From JADGRQ01 sp041476585 (lineage in GTDB: Bacteria > Pseudomonadota > Gammaproteobacteria > Burkholderiales > SG8-39): a stretch of DNA of 8,551 bases. Below the pieces are notes generated by a model. That model saw only the letters and a program-made list of their open reading frames with translations. It was not told the DNA's origin and did no database searches. This document shows positions 1 through 5,686 of this stretch, in pieces (within the stretch, counting starts at the first letter, position 1; each line of letters opens with the position of its first letter). Location of the stretch: the NCBI GenBank assembly GCA_041476585.1, contig JBGOTT010000172.1, positions 1-8,551 on the forward strand. Direction: 5' to 3'. Both the position numbers and the translations under genes were made by a program.

Positions 1-668
1 GCATCGAGCACCGTTTGGGTGATCGGCTGGTTGTCGCCGCGCATCGAGTCGCTCATCACCTGGATCTCGCACGCGCGCTGCAGCGTCCAGTAGGTCGAGA
101 AGGCCTCGGGCACGCTCGGGCAGGCGACCAGCAGCCCGTGATTGCGCAGGATCAGGACCGGTTTCGCGCCGAGGCTCCCGACCAGGTGCGGTTGCTCGCC
201 TACGTCGGTGCTGATGCCTTCGAAATCATGGTATGCGACTTCGCCGAACAGGATGGCGCTGTAGAAATTGTCGTAGCGCAGGCCGTCTTTCTTGCATGAG
301 ACGGCGGCGCCCGCAGTGGTGTGCGTATGGATGATGCAGTGCGCATCGTCGCGCGCGGCGTGGATCGCGCTGTGGATCACGAAGCCGGCCTTGTTGACCG
401 GATACTTCGAGGCATCCACGGCTTCCCCGGCCAGATTGACCTTCACTAGGTTCGATGCGGTGATCTCGGTGTACCAGAGGCCGTAGGGGTTGATCAGGTA
501 ATGCCGCTCCGGCCCCGGAACGCGCACCGTGATGTGGTTATAGATGAGTTCGGTCCAGCCCATCCAGTCGAACAGGCGGTAGCAGGCGGCGAGCTCCAGC
601 CGCAGTTGCCATTCCTCGCCGTCCATCGCGGCAGGCTTCAGGTGCAGCAGTTTTTCGCTTTGGTCCAT
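1..668 (-). CDS. Class II aldolase/adducin family protein (partial, C-terminus outside window)
   Basis: The first 222 residues are visible and the reading frame runs off the left edge. The fold is recognisable as class II aldolase/adducin: an N-terminal helix, YNHITVRVPG at about residues 43-52, and a zinc site made of H114 and H116 (IIHTHT) plus H177 (RNHGLL). These match the three zinc histidines of fuculose-phosphate aldolase. The catalytic glutamate of that enzyme (E73) falls, by alignment from the histidines, on G95 in NKAGFVIH, so ordinary aldol cleavage is doubtful. Members with this AGFVIH segment are usually annotated only at family level, and the substrate is unknown. The start ATG has a good Shine-Dalgarno (AAAGGA) 8 bases upstream, and the ketosynthase stop lies 13 bases before it, so it is the third gene of the ACP-ketosynthase operon. 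Family assignment is firm; reaction is not. Confidence 0.88.
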   Translation of the reverse strand, partial: MDQSEKLLHLKPAAMDGEEWQLRLELAACYRLFDWMGWTELIYNHITVRVPGPERHYLINPYGLWYTEITASNLVKVNLAGEAVDASKYPVNKAGFVIHSAIHAARDDAHCIIHTHTTAGAAVSCKKDGLRYDNFYSAILFGEVAYHDFEGISTDVGEQPHLVGSLGAKPVLILRNHGLLVACPSVPEAFSTYWTLQRACEIQVMSDSMRGDNQPITQTVLD

Positions 669-676
669 GGGGGTTG

Positions 677-682
677 TCCTTT
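677..682 (-). promoter_or_regulatory. Ribosome binding site of the class II aldolase gene
   Basis: Minus-strand AAAGGA, 8 bases before the ATG at 668. It begins on the last base of the ketosynthase stop codon TGA (684-682), so ribosomes ending on the ketosynthase stop next to this start. It is the clearest Shine-Dalgarno in the window and fixes the aldolase start. Confidence 0.65.
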
Positions 683-1914
683 CACGAAAGTTTACTCGCA
701 ATCAGCACCGCGTTAGAGCCGCCGAACGCAAACGAATTCGACATGACCGCGCGCAGCTCGACGCTTCGCCTGCCCGTCTGCGGAACGAAATCCAGGTCGC
801 ACTCCGGGTCGGGCACGCGCAGGTTCGCGGTAGGGGGCAGCGCGCCGTGGTGGAGCGCGAGCACCGATGCGATGAACTCGACCGCCCCGGTCGCCCCCAT
901 CAGGTGCCCATGCATGGACTTGGTGGAACTCACCGCAAGGCGCCGCGCGTGCGCCCCGAACACGTCCTTGATCGCCGCCACCTCGATCCGGTCACCGGCC
1001 AGCGTCGCGGTGCCGTGCGCATTGACGTATCCGATGTCGCCGGCGGCGAGTCGAGCGTCCGCCAACGCAAGCCGCATCGCCGCCGCCTGACCCCTTTGCG
1101 AAGGCCTGGTCAGGTGGTCCGCGTCGCTCGTGGAGCCGTAGCCGGCAAGCTCCGCATACGCTTTTGCGCCACGCGCGCGGGCGTGCTCAGCCGTCTCGAG
1201 CACGACGACGCCGGCCCCTTCCCCGAGCACCAGCCCGCTCCGGTCGAGCGAGAACGGACGGCACGAGGCCGCCGGGTCTTCGGGGTCCTCCGCAGCGAGC
1301 GTGCGCAGGGCTTCCCAAGCGCGCATCACCCCGAGCGTCAGCAGCGCTTCGGCCCCGCCGGCGATGGCGAGATCCGCATACCCGTGCCTGATCGCGCGGC
1401 ACGCTTCGCCGATCGCAACTGCGGACGACGAGCAGGCCGTGGAAAACGTGAGGTTCGGTCCGCGCAAGCCGAAATCGATCGACACATGCGCGGCCGCCGC
1501 GTTGTTCATGCCGCGCACGACGGTGTACGGCGACACTCGATCCTTGGCCTCGAGGAAGATATCGGCGTAGCCGGCCTCCATGGTGCGCGCGCCGCCGAGG
1601 CCGGTGCCGAGATAGACGCCCGCCCGCTCCCTGCGCGCATCGTCGTCGTCGATGCCGGCATCGCGAATCGCCTGTTTGGCGGCCACCAGAGCGAACTGGC
1701 TGAAGCGGTCGAGCAAAGCGAGCTTGGGCTTGGCGAAATGCGCGGCGGGATCGAACTCGACTTCACCGCCGATGCGGACCGCAAGACGCGACGCGAACTC
1801 CAGCGACAACCGCCGGATGCCCGATTTGCCCGCCAGAAGATTGGCGAAAAACTCATCCCGGTTGCCGCCGACGGGGCAAATGACCCCGATGCCGGTAACG
1901 AGGACTTTTCTCAA
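682..1914 (-). CDS. Beta-ketoacyl-ACP synthase, FabF (KAS II) type
   Basis: Condensing enzyme joining an acyl chain to malonyl-ACP; cytoplasmic. Counting from the TTG start the protein is 410 residues, close to FabF (about 413). All catalytic parts are present: nucleophile C161 in FSTACSSS, H300 in NAHGTATLAGD, K332 and H337 in STKSMHGHLMG, and the C-terminal NSFAFGGSN loop. It is therefore an active-type ketosynthase, not a chain-length-factor partner. The start is TTG at 1914-1912, overlapping the ACP stop (TTGA). The open frame extends upstream to an ATG at 2040, but that part is antisense-like sequence inside the ACP gene; the conserved RKVLVTGIGV begins right after the TTG. No ketoreductase or dehydratase lies nearby, and the gene sits next to its own ACP, so it looks like a specialised ketosynthase for secondary or lipid metabolism rather than the housekeeping FabF. 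The natural acyl substrate cannot be told from sequence. Confidence 0.93.
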   Translation of the reverse strand: MRKVLVTGIGVICPVGGNRDEFFANLLAGKSGIRRLSLEFASRLAVRIGGEVEFDPAAHFAKPKLALLDRFSQFALVAAKQAIRDAGIDDDDARRERAGVYLGTGLGGARTMEAGYADIFLEAKDRVSPYTVVRGMNNAAAAHVSIDFGLRGPNLTFSTACSSSAVAIGEACRAIRHGYADLAIAGGAEALLTLGVMRAWEALRTLAAEDPEDPAASCRPFSLDRSGLVLGEGAGVVVLETAEHARARGAKAYAELAGYGSTSDADHLTRPSQRGQAAAMRLALADARLAAGDIGYVNAHGTATLAGDRIEVAAIKDVFGAHARRLAVSSTKSMHGHLMGATGAVEFIASVLALHHGALPPTANLRVPDPECDLDFVPQTGRRSVELRAVMSNSFAFGGSNAVLIASKLS

Positions 1915-2159
1915 GACGCCTCGGTTGCCTTCGCCGCAATCAACTGGTCGACCATGTCGGCGATATCCTGCAACGTGCGCACGGCGGCGCTTGAATTCGA
2001 GATGCTGATCTTGAATTCGTCCTCGATCTTGAACAGGCACTCCATGACGGTCAGCGAATCGATGCCGAGTTCTTCAAGCGGCCGGGCGGGGTCGAGCGAC
2101 GCGGGATCGAGTTCGAGTTCCCTGGCGAGCAGCCGCTGCACGGATTGAAGAGTGTTCAT
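1911..2159 (-). CDS. Acyl carrier protein
   Basis: An 82-residue acidic protein with the carrier signature LEELGIDSLTVMECLF. S35 in the DSL motif is the expected 4'-phosphopantetheine attachment site, followed by an acidic helix II (KIEDEFKI). It would carry the growing acyl chain for the ketosynthase encoded immediately downstream, whose TTG start overlaps this gene's stop. It is the first gene of the leftward operon and is transcribed divergently from the membrane-protein genes. No phosphopantetheinyl transferase is in the window, so the cell's general enzyme would have to load it. The sequence differs from housekeeping AcpP (helix II lacks the usual DSLDTVELVMALEE pattern), consistent with a dedicated carrier. 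No strong Shine-Dalgarno precedes the ATG. Confidence 0.93.
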   Translation of the reverse strand: MNTLQSVQRLLARELELDPASLDPARPLEELGIDSLTVMECLFKIEDEFKISISNSSAAVRTLQDIADMVDQLIAAKATEAS

Positions 2160-2218
2160 GGATCACATTTTACATGGCATCCTGCGTGTCTTCCCGTCAG
2201 GAACATGCAAGTCGCGTG
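2160..2218. promoter_or_regulatory. Divergent intergenic region between ACP and DMT-transporter operons
   Basis: This 59-base gap separates two operons reading outward, so promoters for both should lie in or next to it. On the minus strand there is a -10-like TAAAAT (2172-2167, one mismatch to TATAAT), without a convincing -35. On the plus strand TTGAAG (2145-2150, inside the ACP gene) and TTTTAC (2168-2173) are 17 bases apart, but the second box is poor. AGGAA at 2199-2203 precedes the transporter start. The two candidate -10 boxes overlap on opposite strands, which would tie the operons together. This is inference from weak matches. Confidence 0.3.
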
Positions 2219-2629
2219 ATGCTTGGCAGCTCCCCGCCCGCAGGGCTTGTCTTCAGGCTGGCGCTCGCCGTCGTGCTGGATACGGCCGTGCATATCCTGT
2301 GGAAGCTGGGCGTCTCCGAGCTGCCCGGCCCGGCGTCGATCCCGGCGGCGGCCGAGGCGGCGTTGCACCAACCGTTGTTTCTGCTCGTGGCGACCCTGCT
2401 GGGATGGCAGCTGATCAATTGGCTGCGCGTGCTCGAAGGCTCCGACTTGAGCTACTCCCAGCCGATCACATCGCTGAGCTTCATCTCGGTTTTCGTACTG
2501 TCGGTGCTATATCTCGGCGAGAGCTTCGACGCGCTGAAAGTGTTCGGCATCGTATGCGTGCTCGCCGGCGTATGGTTCATCAGCCGCACGGACCACGACA
2601 GCGGCGCCGCAGGCGCGCACCGGCAATGA
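2219..2629 (+). CDS. Small DMT/SMR-like membrane protein, subunit 1 of a pair
   Basis: A 136-residue integral membrane protein with four hydrophobic segments (about residues 9-28, 53-71, 80-99, 104-122), the size of one half of an EamA transporter or one SMR subunit. The third and fourth helices (SYSQPITSLSFISVF, YLGESFDALKVFGIV) match the proline/serine-rich and LGE regions of DMT proteins such as ArnE/ArnF. D21 in helix 1 (VVLDTAVHILWK) aligns with the coupling glutamate E14 of EmrE. An in-frame ATG at 2174 would add 15 residues. I prefer 2219 because the extra codons lack the G/C third-position bias, family members start just before helix 1, and AGGAA lies upstream, though 15 bases away is long. 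Its stop overlaps the next gene's ATG, so the two are probably co-translated and form a heterodimer. The substrate is unknown; a lipid-like amine made by the neighbours is an inference. Confidence 0.82.
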   Translation: MLGSSPPAGLVFRLALAVVLDTAVHILWKLGVSELPGPASIPAAAEAALHQPLFLLVATLLGWQLINWLRVLEGSDLSYSQPITSLSFISVFVLSVLYLGESFDALKVFGIVCVLAGVWFISRTDHDSGAAGAHRQ

Positions 2630-2958
2630 CCGGCGCCGCGATCGGTGTGCTGCTGGTCATCGTGTGCGCGATCATCGAAGGCGTCGCGCAGGTTTTCCTC
2701 AAGATGTCGGCGCTGGCGCCCGAGCGCAGGGGAATGTGGATCGGCGCCGGCGTGGTGCTTTTCATCCTTCAGGCACTGATCTATACCGGCGCGTTGCGCT
2801 TCATCGAGGTCAGCACCGCCTTTCCGATGGGCAGCATCGGCTTTGTCGTCATCGCGGTCCTTTCCCAGCGGTTGTTGCGCGAACCGGTTACGCGAACCCG
2901 CTGGACGGGCATCGCACTGATCATCGTCGGCGTGTCCCTGCTGGCTGCGCGCGCGTGA
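2626..2958 (+). CDS. Small DMT/SMR-like membrane protein, subunit 2 (ArnE-like)
   Basis: A 110-residue protein with four predicted helices (about 5-22, 37-56, 66-82, 93-107) and almost no soluble part. Helix 1 carries E18 in AIIEGVAQVFLKMS, which aligns with the essential E14 of EmrE; the following Q and LKMS also fit the SMR/DMT pattern. The segment from VSTAFPMGSIGFV through the LREPVT and GIALIIVGVSLL stretches resembles ArnE, a subunit of the ArnE/ArnF flippase for undecaprenyl-phosphate-aminoarabinose. The ATG overlaps the preceding TGA (ATGA), and its own stop overlaps the GTG of the acyltransferase (GTGA). The pair is likely a heterodimeric flippase or exporter in the inner membrane. 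Drug/cation efflux is the main alternative. No arn genes are visible here, so the symbol is not transferred. Confidence 0.86.
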   Translation: MTGAAIGVLLVIVCAIIEGVAQVFLKMSALAPERRGMWIGAGVVLFILQALIYTGALRFIEVSTAFPMGSIGFVVIAVLSQRLLREPVTRTRWTGIALIIVGVSLLAARA

Positions 2959-4142
2959 CCGCGTCCGCCTTCTCGGTGCAGTTCGTGGACTCCGAAGCGC
3001 AAATCGCGCCTGCGCTGTGGGACGCGTGCTTTGCGCCGCCGATCGAGGGGCGCTGGTGGTACCGCGCGCTCGAGCAATGCGGGCTCGACGGCCAGTTTTC
3101 GTTTTTTTACGGCATGATCCGCCGGGACGGCGTTGCGGTCGGCGTGGCGCCGGCTTTCGTCATGGACTTTCCGGTGGCGCTGGTGGCGCCGCCCGGCCTG
3201 CTGCCCGTCATCGAGTCGATCGGCCGGGTGTTCCCGTCGCTGGTGCGTCCGCGCACCGTGTTCGTGGGGTCCCCTTGCGCCGATGAAGGCACTGTCGGGA
3301 TGCTGGCGGATGTGGACCGCAGAGGCGCTCTGCTCGCGCTGCAAAGGGCGCTCGAAGCGCGCGTGCGCGAACTCGGTGCGGCGTTGCTGGTTTGGAAGGA
3401 TTTCCCGCAATCTTGCGCGTCCGAGCTGGAATGGCTGGCCGAGCAACGGCGGCTCTTCCGGGTCGTCAGCTTTCCGGGCACCATCGTCGAGTTGCCGGGG
3501 CGAAGCAGGGAAGCCTATCTTTCGGCGCTGAAGAGCAAACGCCGCTACATGCTCAAGCAGAAACTCAGGCGCAGTCGGGCGTCCGTGGATCTGCGGGTCG
3601 AGATCATCCGGGGCCCGGAAGGCCGCACGCTCGACGCGTTGTTCGGATTGTTCTGGCAAACCTACCAGAAGGCGACGACCCGGTTCGAAACGCTCAACCG
3701 GAGATTCTTCGAGATCCTCGCAACGCGGCCCGAGTCGCATTTCATCGTGCTGAGGGAACAGTCTTCCGGCGATGCGATCGCGTTCATGCTCTGCTTCGAC
3801 ATGGGATCCCGGATCATCAACAAGTTCATCGGCATCGATTACCGCCGCCCGAGGCAATGGCTGCTGTATTTCCGCCTCTGGGATGCTGCGGTGGACTGGA
3901 CGTTGTCCCGCGGCGCCGGCGCGATCCAGAGCGGGCAAACCGGATACGCGGCAAAGATCGAGACCGGGCACCGGCTGGTGCCCCTTACGAACTATTGCGC
4001 CCACCGCAATGCGCTGGTTCACGCGATCGGACACGCCTGCGCACGGCACATCGACTGGTCGACGCTGGATGACGATCTGGCCGGCTTCATCAAGGCGCAT
4101 CCGGAGGCCATGCCGGCTGCTGCGAGCGGCCGACTCGCTTGA
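2955..4142 (+). CDS. GNAT-superfamily (FemAB/BioF2-like) N-acyltransferase
   Basis: A soluble protein of 395 residues from a GTG start that overlaps the upstream stop (GTGA). The frame is open further upstream, but that region is the transporter gene in another frame. The C-terminal half looks like the second GNAT domain of FemAB-like proteins: a basic stretch LKSKRRYMLKQKLRRSR (192-208), an FWQTY segment (233-237), a beta hairpin around FIVLREQSSGDAIAFML (263-279), then NKFIGIDYRRPRQWLLYF (289-306) and an SGQTGYAAK loop (326-334). Proteins of this kind transfer an acyl or aminoacyl group to an amine; the bacterial ceramide synthase of Caulobacter is also described as GNAT-like. Assignment is by overall pattern, not by a diagnostic motif. 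Being locked to a transporter pair by overlaps suggests that it finishes the molecule they move. Donor and acceptor are unknown. Confidence 0.78.
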   Translation: MTASAFSVQFVDSEAQIAPALWDACFAPPIEGRWWYRALEQCGLDGQFSFFYGMIRRDGVAVGVAPAFVMDFPVALVAPPGLLPVIESIGRVFPSLVRPRTVFVGSPCADEGTVGMLADVDRRGALLALQRALEARVRELGAALLVWKDFPQSCASELEWLAEQRRLFRVVSFPGTIVELPGRSREAYLSALKSKRRYMLKQKLRRSRASVDLRVEIIRGPEGRTLDALFGLFWQTYQKATTRFETLNRRFFEILATRPESHFIVLREQSSGDAIAFMLCFDMGSRIINKFIGIDYRRPRQWLLYFRLWDAAVDWTLSRGAGAIQSGQTGYAAKIETGHRLVPLTNYCAHRNALVHAIGHACARHIDWSTLDDDLAGFIKAHPEAMPAAASGRLA

Positions 4143-4153
4143 AGCGGGCCGCT
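4125..4153. terminator. GC-rich hairpin at the convergent gene junction, possible bidirectional terminator
   Basis: AGCGGCC (4125-4131) pairs perfectly with GGCCGCT (4147-4153). Inside the loop CGC (4136-4138) and GCG (4144-4146) can pair around TTGAA, leaving a four-base bulge. The structure covers the stop of the acyltransferase (4140-4142) and reaches the stop of the oppositely oriented aminotransferase (4154-4152). No run of T follows on either strand, so a classical intrinsic terminator is not shown; a pausing or mRNA-end-protecting stem is possible. Confidence 0.35.
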
Positions 4154-5573
4154 ACATGTCGAGCGACTGTTTGGCCCGCTCGATCACGTGCTCTAGCGCG
4201 ACCGCGGCCAGATCGATCTCCGCGGTGGAAATCTCCAGCGAAGGTGCGAGCGTGATGACGTTCTTGTAATAGCCGCCGATGTCGAGGACGAGCCCCATGT
4301 TGTTGCGCGGGCCGACAGGAAGATTACCCTCCAGTCCGATCTGGAACATGCGATCCGCCAGCCGGCGGCTCGGCGTGAACCCGTCCGCCTCGCACATCTC
4401 CATGCGCAGCGCCAGGCCGAGCCCGGCGACGTCGCCGACCTGCGCGTGCCTGGACTGGATCTGCCGGATCTTGTCGAGAAAATAGCGCCCTTTTTGCGGC
4501 ACCGCGCTCTGGTAGTCGCCGCTCGCCAGGATCTTCATGACGGCCAGGCCGGTCGCCGTCCCGAGCGTATTCGAAGCAAACGTCGAGTGCGTCGAGCCGG
4601 GCCCGAAGACGCCCGGATGGATGAGTTCCTCGCGCGCCCAGATGCCCGATATCGGGTTCATCCCGTTGGTGAGCGCCTTGCCGAACACGATGATGTCCGG
4701 CTGGGCCTCGAAATGCTCCATGGCCCACATCTTCCCGGTCCGGTAGATGCCCATCTGGATCTCGTCGTCCACCAGCAGGATCCCGCGCTGCTTGCAGATC
4801 TGCGCGAGCCGCTTGAAGTAATTCCTGGGCGGAATGACGTATCCACCGGTGCCCTGGACCGCTTCGACGAAGAACGCGCCGAATTCGGACCGCCCCGTCT
4901 TCGGGTTCCATGCGCCGGTGTACTCGTGCTCGAACAGGCGTTCGAACTCGGCGATGCAGTGGTCTTCGGTCTTCCGTTCGTCGCCGCGGAACGGCGAACG
5001 AAACGCATACGGGAACGGAACGAATTGCGCGCGGTCGCCGAACTCGCCGAAGGCCTCCCGGTAACGATACGAAGAGCTGATCGCGGAAGCCGCAAGCGTG
5101 CGGCCGTGGTAGCCTCCTTCGAAGGCGAACATGCGCTGCCTGCCGGTGGTTTTGCGCACCAGCTTCAGCGCATCCTCGATTGCCTGCGAACCGCCGACGT
5201 TGAACTGCACCCGGCCGTTCATCCCGAAGCCGCGCTCGACGCTCTCGCAGATCATTTCCGCCAGCTCGATTTTTTCCCGGTGCAGGTACTGGCAGGCCAG
5301 TTGCGGCAGCTTCTCCGCCTGCCTGCGCATCGCTTCGGTCACCGCGCGATTCGCGTACCCCAGGTTGACGGCCGAATACCACATCTGCAGATCGAGGTAG
5401 GCCTGGCCGTGCAGGTCGTAGAGATAGCTGCCTTCGCAGCGATCGAAAATCTTCGGTCTGTCCGCATAGTGAACCGTGTCGCCGTACGAACAGAAGCGGC
5501 TCTCCTTTTCGAGCAGCGCAAGCTCTTGTTCGCGGACCGGTGCGGAATGGGAATCGCGTAGCGGTTTGTTCAT
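4152..5573 (-). CDS. Class III PLP-dependent aminotransferase
   Basis: A 473-residue fold-type I aminotransferase of the ornithine/GABA aminotransferase class. It shows the entry segment YLYDLHGQAYLDLQ (50-63), the phosphate-binding GGSQAIEDALK (127-137), FEGGYHGRT (151-159), VEAVQGTGG (236-244), LLVDDEIQMG (266-275) with D270 expected to bind the pyridine nitrogen, and FGKALTNG (297-304) with K299 the PLP lysine. STHSTFASN (328-336) is the usual family block. All core residues are present, so it should be active. Substrate is not readable: class III enzymes act on omega-amino acids, aldehydes, ketones and, in lipopeptide synthases, on ACP-bound beta-ketoacyl chains. It is transcribed alone, toward the acyltransferase, and away from the hydrolase. 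No clear Shine-Dalgarno is seen before the ATG at 5573. With ACP and ketosynthase close by, amination of an acyl-derived carbonyl is a reasonable but unproven role. Confidence 0.92.
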   Translation of the reverse strand: MNKPLRDSHSAPVREQELALLEKESRFCSYGDTVHYADRPKIFDRCEGSYLYDLHGQAYLDLQMWYSAVNLGYANRAVTEAMRRQAEKLPQLACQYLHREKIELAEMICESVERGFGMNGRVQFNVGGSQAIEDALKLVRKTTGRQRMFAFEGGYHGRTLAASAISSSYRYREAFGEFGDRAQFVPFPYAFRSPFRGDERKTEDHCIAEFERLFEHEYTGAWNPKTGRSEFGAFFVEAVQGTGGYVIPPRNYFKRLAQICKQRGILLVDDEIQMGIYRTGKMWAMEHFEAQPDIIVFGKALTNGMNPISGIWAREELIHPGVFGPGSTHSTFASNTLGTATGLAVMKILASGDYQSAVPQKGRYFLDKIRQIQSRHAQVGDVAGLGLALRMEMCEADGFTPSRRLADRMFQIGLEGNLPVGPRNNMGLVLDIGGYYKNVITLAPSLEISTAEIDLAAVALEHVIERAKQSLDM

Positions 5574-5639
5574 CGTGGTTCGGAAAACGGTTTGCGCAGG
5601 GCCGGACCGGCGGCTAACATGCCAAGACTATCATCATCA

Positions 5640-5678
5640 ATCAGACTTGTTCGCGCCATCGGCGCGCGGGTATCTGAT
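5640..5678. promoter_or_regulatory. Nested inverted repeat before the hydrolase gene (candidate operator or leader hairpin)
   Basis: Two perfect 6-base inverted repeats share the same centre at 5659: inner CGCGCC (5652-5657) / GGCGCG (5661-5666) around ATC, and outer ATCAGA (5640-5645) / TCTGAT (5673-5678). The right arm ends 8 bases before the hydrolase ATG, where a Shine-Dalgarno would be, and no Shine-Dalgarno is visible. The element lies in the 113-base divergent gap (5574-5686) between aminotransferase and hydrolase, so it could be an operator acting on both, or an RNA stem limiting hydrolase translation. A plus-strand TTGTTC at 5648-5653 lies inside it, with only a poor -10 downstream. 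Confidence 0.4.
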
Positions 5679-5686
5679 CTTCACAC

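Noticed and set aside
667..2148. Long open frame of 493 codons on the plus strand opposite the ketosynthase and ACP
   Set aside because: Rich in Arg, Ala and Pro with no recognisable domain; it is the antisense shadow of a strongly G/C-biased gene. The minus strand has intact catalytic motifs.
2219..2958. arnE/arnF of lipid A aminoarabinose modification
   Set aside because: No other arn gene is in the window and both proteins carry a helix-1 acid more like SMR proteins; similarity is only at family level.
2781..4100. Open frame of 439 codons on the minus strand opposite the acyltransferase
   Set aside because: No family resemblance and composition typical of antisense frames; the plus frame is coherent and linked by overlaps.
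4446..5561. Open frame of 371 codons on the plus strand opposite the aminotransferase
   Set aside because: The minus strand holds a complete class III aminotransferase with PLP lysine; the plus frame shows no domain.
682..5573. Sphingolipid (ceramide) biosynthesis, suggested by ACP plus GNAT-like acyltransferase
   Set aside because: The PLP enzyme is a class III aminotransferase (FGKALTNG lysine block), not an alpha-oxoamine synthase, and no ketosphinganine reductase is present.
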